Shown piece after piece: positions 1 through 7,768 of a DNA stretch of 10,970 bases (position 1 is its first letter; every line of letters begins with the position of its first letter). The notes beneath the pieces are model-generated. The model searched no databases, was not told the DNA's origin, and was given only the letters and a program-made list of their open reading frames with translations. Source of the stretch: JAGMDK01 sp023128695 (GTDB taxonomy: Bacteria > Planctomycetota > Phycisphaerae > UBA1845 > Fen-1342); NCBI GenBank assembly GCA_030628805.1, contig DAOVQG010000154.1:1-10970 (forward strand), in the 5' to 3' direction. The translations under genes and the position numbers were made by a program.

Positions 1-77
1 CTCCTGCCGGCAAAGACCAGGAGCAAGCCCCCGAGGCTTCCCATGCCCAGGCCAAGACGAAGGAGGAGAGCAAATGA
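1..77 (+). CDS. 3' end of an upstream LamG/DUF6531-type cassette gene (partial)
   Basis: Reading in the frame whose first full codon is at position 3 gives 24 residues, beginning PAGKDQEQ and ending KTKEESK, then TGA at 75-77. This matches the end of the basic tail seen in all the complete cassettes of this window (for example GKDHEQ...KTKENSK). The upstream neighbour is therefore another member of the same family, and the array continues to the left. Its stop overlaps the next start as ATGA. Nothing of its exported domain is visible. The assignment rests on tail similarity and on the identical junction layout. Confidence 0.85.
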   Translation, partial: PAGKDQEQAPEASHAQAKTKEESK

Positions 78-1141
78 GATACGCGCCGAGTCACCTCGAC
101 CGGTCGCCGCAGCTTCTTCTGCTGGCCCTGGCCTGCCTTCTTGCGGGCGCGAACGCCGCCACCGCAGACCTTAACGACGGGCTCGTCGGCTATTGGAGCT
201 TTGACGCGGGGACAGCACATGATGATACCGGCCACGGACATGAGGGTGTGATTCATGGAGCTACCGTGGCGACGGGCGTCGCGGGCGATTGTTTGTTCTT
301 CGACGGGAGCGACTATATCCAGTTTGCCACCCCGGTCGAAAACGCGCCGCCATACACCGTCTATGCGTGGATCAAACCCACGTCACTGACGGGTGACCGG
401 CGCCACATAGCAGGCAATGGCGGGCAGACGGCAGTCAGCTTTGGACTGACGCTGAACCTCCGCCCGAACGGAGACTCCCGGTTCGTTGCCAAGCGCTCGG
501 ACGGCACACACACCGTCCTAAACGTGCCGTTGCTCTCTCTGGGCTGGACGTCCCTCTGCGGCACGTGGGACGGATCGGCGGATGTGGGCAGCGCCCGACT
601 CTATGTCAACGGGAGTTTGCAGGCCATCGGTACGCCGTCGCCGTCGTCCACGGGACCGGCCCAGAATCTCCGCATCGGGTGCCCGAGCAACGCCCTGAAC
701 TACTTCTTCCATGGCCATATCGACGAAGTCCGCATTTACGACAGGGTGCTGAGTGAGGACGAGATTCGCCAACTCTACGAGTGGACACCACGGCCTGAAC
801 CGGAGTCCGACTATGTGGACGGTGACAAGAGCAAGGTTTCCGGCACGAGCGCCGACCCGGTGAATACGGCCACGGGGAGCTTCTTCCATCAGGAGACGGA
901 CCTGTCGATCTCGTCTCGTGGGCTGCCGCTGACTTTCACTCGCTTCTACAACAGCAAGGCCGCCAAGTCGAGACAGGTGCCAGTAGAGCGCAAGACAGCC
1001 ACATCCCAGCCGGCGAGCAAGAATAACGGCGAGCGCTCCAGCATTGATGCCAAGAAGCACAGCGAGTTCCCTACCAGCAAAAAGCAGGACCAAGCCGCCG
1101 GCTCATTGCAGCCCCGGCCCAAAGCGGAGAAGAGCAAATGA
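74..1141 (+). CDS. secreted LamG-domain protein with truncated RHS-entry (DUF6531 N-half) module, cassette 1
   Basis: 355 residues. A type-1 signal peptide covers residues 1-31 (LLLLALACLLAGA core, cleavage likely after ANAATA). A Laminin_G_3-like domain spans about 33-240, with GLVGYWSFD, FDGSDYIQF, ARLYVNGSL and IDEVRIYDR motifs. The RHS-entry module is at 261-297 (DPVNTATGSFF to FYNSKAA), followed by a basic tail at 298-355. LamG domains commonly bind glycans or proteins outside the cell; the ligand here is unknown. The start is fixed by AGGAGG at 61-66 and by the ATGA overlap. Its tail lacks the 7 residues APGRKAA found in its paralogues, a 21-bp loss between repeated KAA codons. Its leader resembles the gene at 7765, but its LamG landmarks (TAHDD, LNYFF) resemble the gene at 3326, which suggests a mosaic. 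Confidence 0.95.
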   Translation: MRYAPSHLDRSPQLLLLALACLLAGANAATADLNDGLVGYWSFDAGTAHDDTGHGHEGVIHGATVATGVAGDCLFFDGSDYIQFATPVENAPPYTVYAWIKPTSLTGDRRHIAGNGGQTAVSFGLTLNLRPNGDSRFVAKRSDGTHTVLNVPLLSLGWTSLCGTWDGSADVGSARLYVNGSLQAIGTPSPSSTGPAQNLRIGCPSNALNYFFHGHIDEVRIYDRVLSEDEIRQLYEWTPRPEPESDYVDGDKSKVSGTSADPVNTATGSFFHQETDLSISSRGLPLTFTRFYNSKAAKSRQVPVERKTATSQPASKNNGERSSIDAKKHSEFPTSKKQDQAAGSLQPRPKAEKSK

Positions 1142-2226
1142 CGAGCCTTCGTACCAGTACGACTTGTTTGGCGATGTCGGCCGTCGCCGCTCTGGGGCTG
1201 GCCCTGGCCGCGTCCGAGAACGCGGTCGCCGACCTCAACGAAGGCCTGGTTGCCTACTGGCGCTTTGAAGAGGGCAGCGGCGATACCGTGCACGATTCCT
1301 CCGGACATGCCAATCATGGGACGAGACATGGGGCATCGTGGGTTGAGGGCATATCCGGAGCAGCCTTGAGCTTCGACGGCTTAGGCGACTACGTTGATAT
1401 CCCACACAGTGATAGCCTGAATCCTGCAGGTTCGCCGTGGACGGTGTCGGTGTGGCTCAAGACATCCGCTAACGGTGTCGCGACTCATAAGGAATGGCTT
1501 AGCGGGGGGGACTACTATGCTCTCAAAGTGGAAGGAGGCAAAGCCGTATTCATCTTCAGATGTGGCGGCGACTCCATCGCAGAGGCCTGCGGAACCACGG
1601 ATATCCAAGACGGCACGTGGCACCACATAGCGGGAGTTAGACCAGTTCGTCGAACCGCAATGATCTACGTAGACGGGTTTTTGGAAGATACGGACGTATA
1701 TCAGGGCGGTTTTAGTGCGATCGATACGAATTCGTCCCAGCGAATCGCGACCGACCATGCGGGCAACTTCCTGAACGGGACTTTCGACGAAGTCCGCATC
1801 TACGAGAGGGCGCTGAGTGAGGACGAGATACGACAACTCGGCTGGGCGGCGTTTCCGGACCAGCAGGAGGAGAACACAGAGGGTGATGAGGGCGACGTCT
1901 CCGGCACCAGCAACGACCCGGTCAACACGGCCACGGGGAGCTTCTTTCATCAGGAGACCGACCTGTCGATTCCGTCGCGGGGTTCCCCGCTGACATTCAC
2001 TCGCTTCTACAACAGCAAGGCCGCGGCACCAGGGCGCAAGGCAGCCAAGTCCAAACAGGCGCCGCCCGAGCGCAAGACAGCCACATCCCAGCCGACGAGC
2101 ACGAATGACGGAGAGCGCTCCGCCGCTGATACCAAGAAGCACGATGAGTCCGTTGCCGGCAAAGACCACGAACAACCCGCCGGCTCATCCCAGGCCCGAC
2201 CCAAGACTAAGGAGAACAGCAAATGA
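1138..2226 (+). CDS. secreted LamG-domain protein with DUF6531 N-half module, cassette 2
   Basis: 362 residues. The type-2 signal peptide (MTSLRTSTTCLAMSAVAALG...) is cleaved probably after residue 32 (AVA before DLNEG). The LamG-like domain spans about 33-236, with YWRFEEGSGDT, FDGLGDYVDIP, TWHHIAGV, AMIYVDGFL and FDEVRIYERALSEDEI. An acidic linker (EENTEGDEGDVSGTS) leads to the RHS-entry module at 260-296 and a 66-residue Lys/Pro/Ser/Thr tail at 297-362 ending KTKENSK. The gene overlaps both neighbours by ATGA. The upstream GGAG is at 1126-1129. A run of seven G at 1504-1510 lies in the variable part of the domain. The domain assignment is firm at fold level; ligand and role are unknown. 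Confidence 0.95.
   Translation: MTSLRTSTTCLAMSAVAALGLALAASENAVADLNEGLVAYWRFEEGSGDTVHDSSGHANHGTRHGASWVEGISGAALSFDGLGDYVDIPHSDSLNPAGSPWTVSVWLKTSANGVATHKEWLSGGDYYALKVEGGKAVFIFRCGGDSIAEACGTTDIQDGTWHHIAGVRPVRRTAMIYVDGFLEDTDVYQGGFSAIDTNSSQRIATDHAGNFLNGTFDEVRIYERALSEDEIRQLGWAAFPDQQEENTEGDEGDVSGTSNDPVNTATGSFFHQETDLSIPSRGSPLTFTRFYNSKAAAPGRKAAKSKQAPPERKTATSQPTSTNDGERSAADTKKHDESVAGKDHEQPAGSSQARPKTKENSK
1504..1510 (+). repeat. G7 homopolymer inside cassette 2
   Basis: Seven consecutive G code Gly123-Gly124 and the first base of Asp125 in the variable part of the LamG domain. A slip of one base would truncate the protein. The run may be chance in G-rich DNA. Confidence 0.4.
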
Positions 2227-3329
2227 GTGCCCCGCCTCGTTACTTCAACCGATCGCCGAAGGTCTTCCTGATGGCTGTGGTCGCCCTTTTCGGGGGCATC
2301 AGCAGCAGCGCCGCGGATTTGAGCGACGGCCTCGTCGGCTACTGGAGTTTCGATGAGGGCGAAGGTGACACGGCGTACGACTACTCAGGCTACGGCAATC
2401 ATGGAACGATTCTGGGTGCAACTTGGACTGCCGGCCTTTCGGGGAATGCTTTGTACTTCGATGGGTTGGACGCGTACGTCAACTGTGGCAACGGCGACAG
2501 TCTCAAGGCAGACACTCTCACGGTCGCCGCGTGGGTGCGCCCGGAGGGAAAAGTCGGTCAGCAAGTTATTATCGACCACCGGCATGGTGGAGGATACAAC
2601 CTTCGATTCCACGGTGCGGATTATCCGTTGGGGATATGCTGGCTGATGAGGCTAAGCGATGGCTCCGAGGAATACGTGTATGTGCCCGGAGTTGTCGATA
2701 ACGGGGTGTGGCAACACGTTGTTGGAACATACGATGGAACGTATCTGCGCATATACAGGAATGGTAGCCTGGTAGCAGCGTGTAACGTAGGGCCACTATC
2801 ACTGAACAGCGCCGAATCAGACCTGCTAATTGGGAGGTATGTGTGGTTGGGTTCGCCAGATCATTATTGCTTCGAGGGCACCATCGACGAAGTCCGCATC
2901 TACAACCGAGCGTTGAGCGCCGACGAGATCGCGGACCTGTACTGGAGTGTGTTCCCCGATCCGCAGGACGATACGACCGACGGGGACAAGAGCGATGTCT
3001 CTGGTACCAGCAACGACCCTGTCAACACGGCCACGGGGAGCTTCTTCCATCAGGAGACAGACCTGTCGATCCCATCGCGTGGTTCCCCGCTGATATTCAC
3101 CCGCTTCTACAACAGCAAGGCTGCCGCACCGGGGCGGAAGGTAGGCAGGTCCGGGCAGACAGTCGCGGCGGGGCGCAGGACGGCCACATCCCAACCGGCG
3201 ATCACGAAGGACGCTGAGCGCTCCAGTGTTCGCGCCGAGAAGCCCGACGAGTCCCCTGTCGGCAAGGAGGAGGAGCGGGCAGACAGCTCATCCCAGGCCA
3301 GGCTCAAGGCAAAGGAGAACAGCAAATGA
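2223..3329 (+). CDS. secreted LamG-domain protein with DUF6531 N-half module, cassette 3
   Basis: 368 residues. The type-1 leader (PRYFNRSPKVFLMAVVALF) ends near residue 31, before DLSDG. The LamG-like domain spans about 32-240: GLVGYWSFDEGEGDTAYDYS, FDGLDAYVNC, TVAAWVRPEG, VWQHVVGTYDG, LRIYRNGSL and IDEVRIYNRALSADEI. Four cysteines occur in the exported domain (VNCGNG, GICWLM, AACNVG, HYCFEG), so disulphides are possible. The RHS-entry module is at 265-301 (GSPLIFTRFYN variant). The tail at 302-368 diverges more than most in its first third (VGRSGQTVAAGRR). GGAG at 2211-2214 and the ATGA overlap define the start. It is probably an extracellular adaptor or lectin-like protein; the target cannot be told from sequence. 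Confidence 0.95.
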   Translation: MSAPPRYFNRSPKVFLMAVVALFGGISSSAADLSDGLVGYWSFDEGEGDTAYDYSGYGNHGTILGATWTAGLSGNALYFDGLDAYVNCGNGDSLKADTLTVAAWVRPEGKVGQQVIIDHRHGGGYNLRFHGADYPLGICWLMRLSDGSEEYVYVPGVVDNGVWQHVVGTYDGTYLRIYRNGSLVAACNVGPLSLNSAESDLLIGRYVWLGSPDHYCFEGTIDEVRIYNRALSADEIADLYWSVFPDPQDDTTDGDKSDVSGTSNDPVNTATGSFFHQETDLSIPSRGSPLIFTRFYNSKAAAPGRKVGRSGQTVAAGRRTATSQPAITKDAERSSVRAEKPDESPVGKEEERADSSSQARLKAKENSK

Positions 3330-4432
3330 GAAGTCCTCGTACGCGCAGAACTTGTCTCACGATGTTGGTCGTCGCCGTCCTGGGTTTGGCTCTGGCGGTG
3401 CCCGACGACGTAGCCGCAGACCTCAACAACGGTCTAGTCGCCTACTGGAGCTTCGACGATGGTACGGCCCATGACGACTCTGGCAATGGCCACGACGGCA
3501 CGATCTACGGCGCCAACGCGACTGGCGGGATGTCGGGGCTGGCGTTGGAATTCGATGGTATCGATGACTACGTTAACACCTGGACTGACTTCAGTTGGAC
3601 TCCCTCTGATAGCTTCTCGCTCTGCTTGTGGATTAGGCTTCTACCATCCTCAACACCGCAGGGGATCTTCGGCAAGGGCGAGGCGGGTGGCTATGGGGAT
3701 GCCAACTGGGAATGGAACTTCGATCTGAACGAAAACGGTGGACTACGGTTCATTTACTACTGCGGAGGCCACGTTGGCATACGGCTGCAGGAGAGCGCGC
3801 TGTTGTACTCTCAATGGTATCACGTTCTTGTAACCTATGAGCCCGTCGCAAAAGCGCGATTGTATGTTAACGGTGCCCTCGCCGATACGTACACGGACAT
3901 AGACAGCCCCTGGATAGATAGAAGCACACCGGTGCTGATCGGCCATTCTTACTTTAGCCAGTATCTGAACTACTTCTTCGAGGGCACTATCGACGAAGTC
4001 CGCATCTACGACAGGGCGCTGAGCGAGGATGAGATACTCGATCTCTACTGGAGCATGTTCCCCGACCCACAGGATGACACAACCGACGGGGACAAGAGCG
4101 ATGTCTCTGGCACCAGCAGCGACCCGGTGAACACCGCCACGGGGAGCTTCTTTCATCAGGAGACCGACCTGTCGATCCCGTCGCGGGGCTCGCCGCTGAC
4201 GTTCACGCGCTTCTACAATAGCAAGGCCGCCGCACCGGGGCGCAAGGCCGCCAAGTCCAAACAGGCGCCGCCGAAGCGCAAGACGGCCACATCCCAACCA
4301 GAGAACACGAAAGACGGCGAGCGCTCGACCGCGGATGCCGAGAAGCACGACGAGTCCCCTTCCGGCAAATACCAGGAGCAAGCCGCCGGTTCATCCCAGG
4401 CCCAACCCGAGACGAAGGAGCAGAGCAAATGA
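3326..4432 (+). CDS. secreted LamG-domain protein with DUF6531 N-half module, cassette 4
   Basis: 368 residues. The type-2 leader (MRSPRTRRTCLTMLVVAVLG) is cleaved probably after VAA at about residue 32. The LamG-like domain spans about 33-242: GLVAYWSFDDGTAHDDSG, FDGIDDYVNTW, CLWIRLL, QWYHVLVTYEP, ARLYVNGAL and LNYFFEGTIDEVRIYDR. Two cysteines are present in this domain (SLCLWI, YYCGG). The linker DDTTDGDKSDVSGTSS leads to the RHS-entry module at 266-302 and a 66-residue tail at 303-368. Although its leader belongs to the other type, parts of its LamG domain (TAHDDSG, LNYFFEG) are closer to the gene at 74 than to other members. GGAG at 3314-3317 precedes the start. Confidence 0.95.
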   Translation: MRSPRTRRTCLTMLVVAVLGLALAVPDDVAADLNNGLVAYWSFDDGTAHDDSGNGHDGTIYGANATGGMSGLALEFDGIDDYVNTWTDFSWTPSDSFSLCLWIRLLPSSTPQGIFGKGEAGGYGDANWEWNFDLNENGGLRFIYYCGGHVGIRLQESALLYSQWYHVLVTYEPVAKARLYVNGALADTYTDIDSPWIDRSTPVLIGHSYFSQYLNYFFEGTIDEVRIYDRALSEDEILDLYWSMFPDPQDDTTDGDKSDVSGTSSDPVNTATGSFFHQETDLSIPSRGSPLTFTRFYNSKAAAPGRKAAKSKQAPPKRKTATSQPENTKDGERSTADAEKHDESPSGKYQEQAAGSSQAQPETKEQSK

Positions 4433-5571
4433 ACAACGAACCGCGCTATCTCCACCGCTTGCCGGAGATCCTTCTGATAGCCCTGGCCTGTCTTCTCACG
4501 GCAGCCAACAGCGCCGCTGCAAACCTCAACGACGGCCTTGTGGCCTACTGGAGCTTCGACGAGGGGAGCGGCGGTACGGCTTATGACTACTCCAGCCAGG
4601 GGAATGACGGGGCGATCTACGGGCCTACGTGGGATGCTGGATACTCAAGCTTCGCACTGCGCTTCGATGGCGAGGATGATTTCGTAAACCGTCCGTTGAC
4701 TGCCTCTCTTGAGATTGCAACGGCTCTCTCAGTTACGGCTTGGGTGAGACCTGAACAGCCCTCTACAGGACTTGGGAGAGTGGTTGCGGGGACGTATGAT
4801 TGGTCTTCGGATCCAAGTCTCGAACGGGGATGGATTCTAGGCGACAGCTTCGGTGGGTCAGACCACTTCTACTTCCGCGTCTACGATAGCTCGGGAGCGG
4901 ACGCGTATGCTGGGGTAGGAAGCTTCTTTGCAACGTATCTCCACCAATGGACGTTCGTTGTTGGAGTCTACGAACCGGGATTGTATGCGCGTTTATACGT
5001 AAACGGAGAGATGCTCGCTGAAGACGTTACTGGCGTGCCCAGTGAGATTGCCTATGCCGTCGGAATACCACTCAGAATAGGGCTGCGAGCCGACGGCGCA
5101 ACCCACGGACCGTGGGACGGCATCATCGACGAAGTCCGCATCTATAACCGGGCACTGAGTCACGACGAGATACTCGACCTCTACTGGAGCACCGCACACC
5201 CGGACCCGCAGGAGAAGAACACGGAAGGGGATCAGAGCGAAACATCCGGCACGAGCGCTGATCCGGTCAACACGGCCACGGGGAGCTTCTTCCACCAGGA
5301 GACCGACCTGTCGATCCCGTCGCGAGACTCGCCACTGACTTTCAGGCGGTACTACAACAGCAAGGCCGCCGCTCCGGGCCGAAGAGCGGCCAAGTCCAAA
5401 CAGGCGACGCCCGAACCCAAGACAGCCACATCCCAGCCCGCGAGCACGAAGCCCGCCGAGCGCTCCAGCGTTGGCGCCAAGAAGCCCGGCAAGTCCCCTG
5501 CCAACGAAGCCCAGCAGCAAGCCGCCGGCTCATCCCAGCCCCGGCCCAAGACGAAGGAGGAAGGCAAATGA
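4429..5571 (+). CDS. secreted LamG-domain protein with DUF6531 N-half module, cassette 5
   Basis: 380 residues, the longest complete cassette; the extra length lies in the variable centre of the domain. The type-1 leader (MNNEPRYLHRLPEILLIALA) is closest to that of the next gene. The LamG-like domain spans about 33-250: GLVAYWSFDEGSGGTAYDYS, FDGEDDFVNRP, SVTAWVRPEQ, QWTFVVGVYEPG, ARLYVNGEML and IDEVRIYNRALSHDEI. The RHS-entry module at 278-314 has substitutions (RDSPLTFRRYYNS), while its first 20 residues are unchanged. The tail at 315-380 ends KTKEEGK. GGAG at 4417-4420 and the ATGA overlap define the start. It is expected to be exported, and the ligand is unknown. Confidence 0.95.
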   Translation: MNNEPRYLHRLPEILLIALACLLTAANSAAANLNDGLVAYWSFDEGSGGTAYDYSSQGNDGAIYGPTWDAGYSSFALRFDGEDDFVNRPLTASLEIATALSVTAWVRPEQPSTGLGRVVAGTYDWSSDPSLERGWILGDSFGGSDHFYFRVYDSSGADAYAGVGSFFATYLHQWTFVVGVYEPGLYARLYVNGEMLAEDVTGVPSEIAYAVGIPLRIGLRADGATHGPWDGIIDEVRIYNRALSHDEILDLYWSTAHPDPQEKNTEGDQSETSGTSADPVNTATGSFFHQETDLSIPSRDSPLTFRRYYNSKAAAPGRRAAKSKQATPEPKTATSQPASTKPAERSSVGAKKPGKSPANEAQQQAAGSSQPRPKTKEEGK

Positions 5572-6671
5572 ACAACAAGCCGCGTTACTTCAACCGGTGG
5601 CCGCAAGTTCTCCTGATAACCCTGGCCTACCTTCTGATCGGAGCCAACAGCGCCGTTGCGGACCTGAACGAAGGTCTAGTCGGCTACTGGAACTTCGACG
5701 AGGGCAGCGGAGAGGCCGCGTACGATGGCTCAGGACACGGCAACGACGGGACGGTCTTCGGCGCCACATGGACAACTGGCATCTCGGGGGCCGCGCTGCA
5801 TTTCAACGGTGTAGATGACTATGTCCGAATTGGACCATCGGCAATACTCGAAGCAGATTCCTTCTTGACCATCTCTGTCTGGCTCCTGCCGATTGGACCC
5901 GGGTCCAACCCAACATGGGGCGGGATCATCGTAAACAAAGAGGGCGAGTACGAGGTAAACCGCCTACCCAACGGTACAATCGCCTGGGCACTCGCTAACT
6001 CGGACCCCGGCTGGACTTGGACCCTCACAGGATTCGTGGCGCCGGAGGATGTATGGACTCATATCATTTTGGTCTACGACGCAGGCCAAGTTCTGTTTTA
6101 CGCCAACGGCGATCTCGTGTTCGCCTATGGAGGGGCCGGCTTGATTGGTGATTTCCATCCAGATGAGGATGAGCTTCGGATTGGCTCTCGGCAGTTCCCT
6201 ACCCTTGATGAGCACTTCGAGGGTCGTATCGACGAAGTTCGCATCTACAACCGGGCGTTGAGCGACGGCGAGATACGCGACCTGTATTGGAGCGTGCGAC
6301 CCGATCCGCCGGAAGATACGACCGATGGCGACAAGAGCGATGTATCCGGCACCAGCAAGGATCCGGTCAACACGGCCACGGGGAGCTTCTTCCATCAGGA
6401 GACCGACCTGTCGATCCCGTCGCGGGGTTCCCCGCTGATCTTCACCCGCTTCTACAACAGCAAGGCCGCCGCGCCAGGGCGCAAGGCAGTCAAGTCCAAA
6501 CAGGCGCCGCAGAAGCTCAAGACGGCCACGTCCCAGCCAGCGAGCACGAAGCAGGGCAAGCTTTCCAGTGTTGACGCCAAGAAGCAAGACGAGTCCGCTG
6601 CCAGGAAAGACCAAAAGCAAATCGCCGGCTCATCTCAGGCCCGGCCCAAGATGAAGGAGAGGAGCAAATGA
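5568..6671 (+). CDS. secreted LamG-domain protein with DUF6531 N-half module, cassette 6
   Basis: 367 residues. The type-1 leader (MNNKPRYFNRWPQVLLITLA) has Tyr where related leaders have Cys, which argues against lipoprotein processing in this family. The LamG-like domain spans about 33-240: GLVGYWNFDEGSGEAAYDGS, FNGVDDYVRIG, LTISVWLLP, VWTHIILVYDAG, VLFYANGDL and IDEVRIYNRALSDGEI. The RHS-entry module is at 265-301 (GSPLIFTRFYN) and the tail at 302-367. The tail's middle (STKQGKLSSVDAKK) matches the gene at 7765 better than its direct neighbours, again a mosaic pattern. GGAG at 5556-5559 precedes the start, and the stop overlaps the next ATG. Confidence 0.95.
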   Translation: MNNKPRYFNRWPQVLLITLAYLLIGANSAVADLNEGLVGYWNFDEGSGEAAYDGSGHGNDGTVFGATWTTGISGAALHFNGVDDYVRIGPSAILEADSFLTISVWLLPIGPGSNPTWGGIIVNKEGEYEVNRLPNGTIAWALANSDPGWTWTLTGFVAPEDVWTHIILVYDAGQVLFYANGDLVFAYGGAGLIGDFHPDEDELRIGSRQFPTLDEHFEGRIDEVRIYNRALSDGEIRDLYWSVRPDPPEDTTDGDKSDVSGTSKDPVNTATGSFFHQETDLSIPSRGSPLIFTRFYNSKAAAPGRKAVKSKQAPQKLKTATSQPASTKQGKLSSVDAKKQDESAARKDQKQIAGSSQARPKMKERSK

Positions 6672-7768
6672 CGAGTTCGGCTACTCGCACGACTTGTTTG
6701 ACGATGTCCACCGTCGCCGCCTTGACACTGGGCCTATTCAACGCAGCCAACGCGTATGGCGATCAAGTTGTATACGATCACTTCGATGATGGGGTTCTCG
6801 ATTCAGCTTGGGACATCGTCTTAGAGTACGCTGACGGATGGACCTACAGTGAATCCGGAACGCTGCTTACGGTCACAGATATCTCACCGACATTCATCAA
6901 CCCAGACCCCAACGGTACTATATGGGCCATTGTTAGACTCACTCAATCGTGTGCTCCCCTGGGTGATTTCCAGGTCGAATTCAGTTTCTCCTGGGATTCA
7001 GAGGGTGATAACAGGGCCATGCAACTGGTCTGGGTTTCGCTTTACGCGGTGAACGGCGACTTAGTTGCTCGCGGTGGGTACTGCGACGGGTGGGTTGGCC
7101 ATCGGGGCTGTAAGTATGCCGACATCTGCGGAAGCACGTGGCACTCAGGCACAGACACACTTCCCTTGTTCGGCAATGCCTCGGTAGGGATCGATCGCAA
7201 CGGAGACCTCGTTACCGTTTCGTGGGATGGAACTCCTGTCTTCAGTGGAGTGTGCGCCTTGCCGGTTGAAGATGTGGAGGTGTCTTTTCAGTACTTCGCC
7301 TACGACTATCAGTACCAAGGGCAAACAACCTCGTTCTTCGGAAGCGAATCGGTAGACGTGATAAGCGTCGCTGGCGCCCCTGACTGGAGCGCGTATCCTG
7401 ATCCCCAGGACGATACAACTGACGGGGACGAGGGCGACATATCGGGTACAAGCGCGGACCCGGTCAACACGGCCACGGGGAGCTTCTTCCATCAGGAGAC
7501 GGACCTATCGATCCCGTCGCGTGGGCTGCCGCTGACGTTCACACGCTTCTACAACAGCAAGGCCGCTGCGCCGGGGCGGAAGGCAGGCAAGGCCAAACAG
7601 GCGCCGCCGGTGCGCAAAGCGGCCACATCCCAGCCGGCGAGCCCGAAGGATGGCGAGCCCTCCAGCGTTGACGCCAAGAAGCACGAGGAGTCCGCTGCCA
7701 GCAAAGACCAGAAGCAAACCGCCGGTTCATCCCAAGCTAGGCTCAAGACCAAGGAGGAAGGCAAATGA
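6668..7768 (+). CDS. secreted cassette protein with a different beta-sandwich-like domain plus DUF6531 N-half module, cassette 7
   Basis: 366 residues. The type-2 leader (MTSSATRTTCLTMSTVAALT) and the 3' module and tail (264-300 and 301-366) are standard, but the domain between them is not the LamG of its neighbours. The family landmarks GLVGYWSFD, FDG.DDYV and IDEVRIYDRALS are all missing. Instead it begins VVYDHFDDGVLDSAWDI and contains FQVEFSFSWDSEGDNRAMQL, ASVGIDRNGDLVTVSWDGT and VSFQYFAYDYQY. This pattern suggests another concanavalin A-like jelly roll, but I cannot name a family. Five cysteines (SCAPL, YCDGW, GCKYADIC, GVCAL) could form disulphides after export. The gene shows that the middle domain has been exchanged while leader, entry module and tail were kept. 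GGAG at 6656-6659 precedes the start. Confidence 0.93.
   Translation: MTSSATRTTCLTMSTVAALTLGLFNAANAYGDQVVYDHFDDGVLDSAWDIVLEYADGWTYSESGTLLTVTDISPTFINPDPNGTIWAIVRLTQSCAPLGDFQVEFSFSWDSEGDNRAMQLVWVSLYAVNGDLVARGGYCDGWVGHRGCKYADICGSTWHSGTDTLPLFGNASVGIDRNGDLVTVSWDGTPVFSGVCALPVEDVEVSFQYFAYDYQYQGQTTSFFGSESVDVISVAGAPDWSAYPDPQDDTTDGDEGDISGTSADPVNTATGSFFHQETDLSIPSRGLPLTFTRFYNSKAAAPGRKAGKAKQAPPVRKAATSQPASPKDGEPSSVDAKKHEESAASKDQKQTAGSSQARLKTKEEGK

Noticed and set aside
74..190. Lipoprotein signal (Cys in LALAC of several leaders)
   Set aside because: The Cys is replaced (LAY at 5568, VAL at 2223), residues after it are hydrophobic, and an AxA site before DLN is present in nearly all members. Signal peptidase I cleavage fits better.
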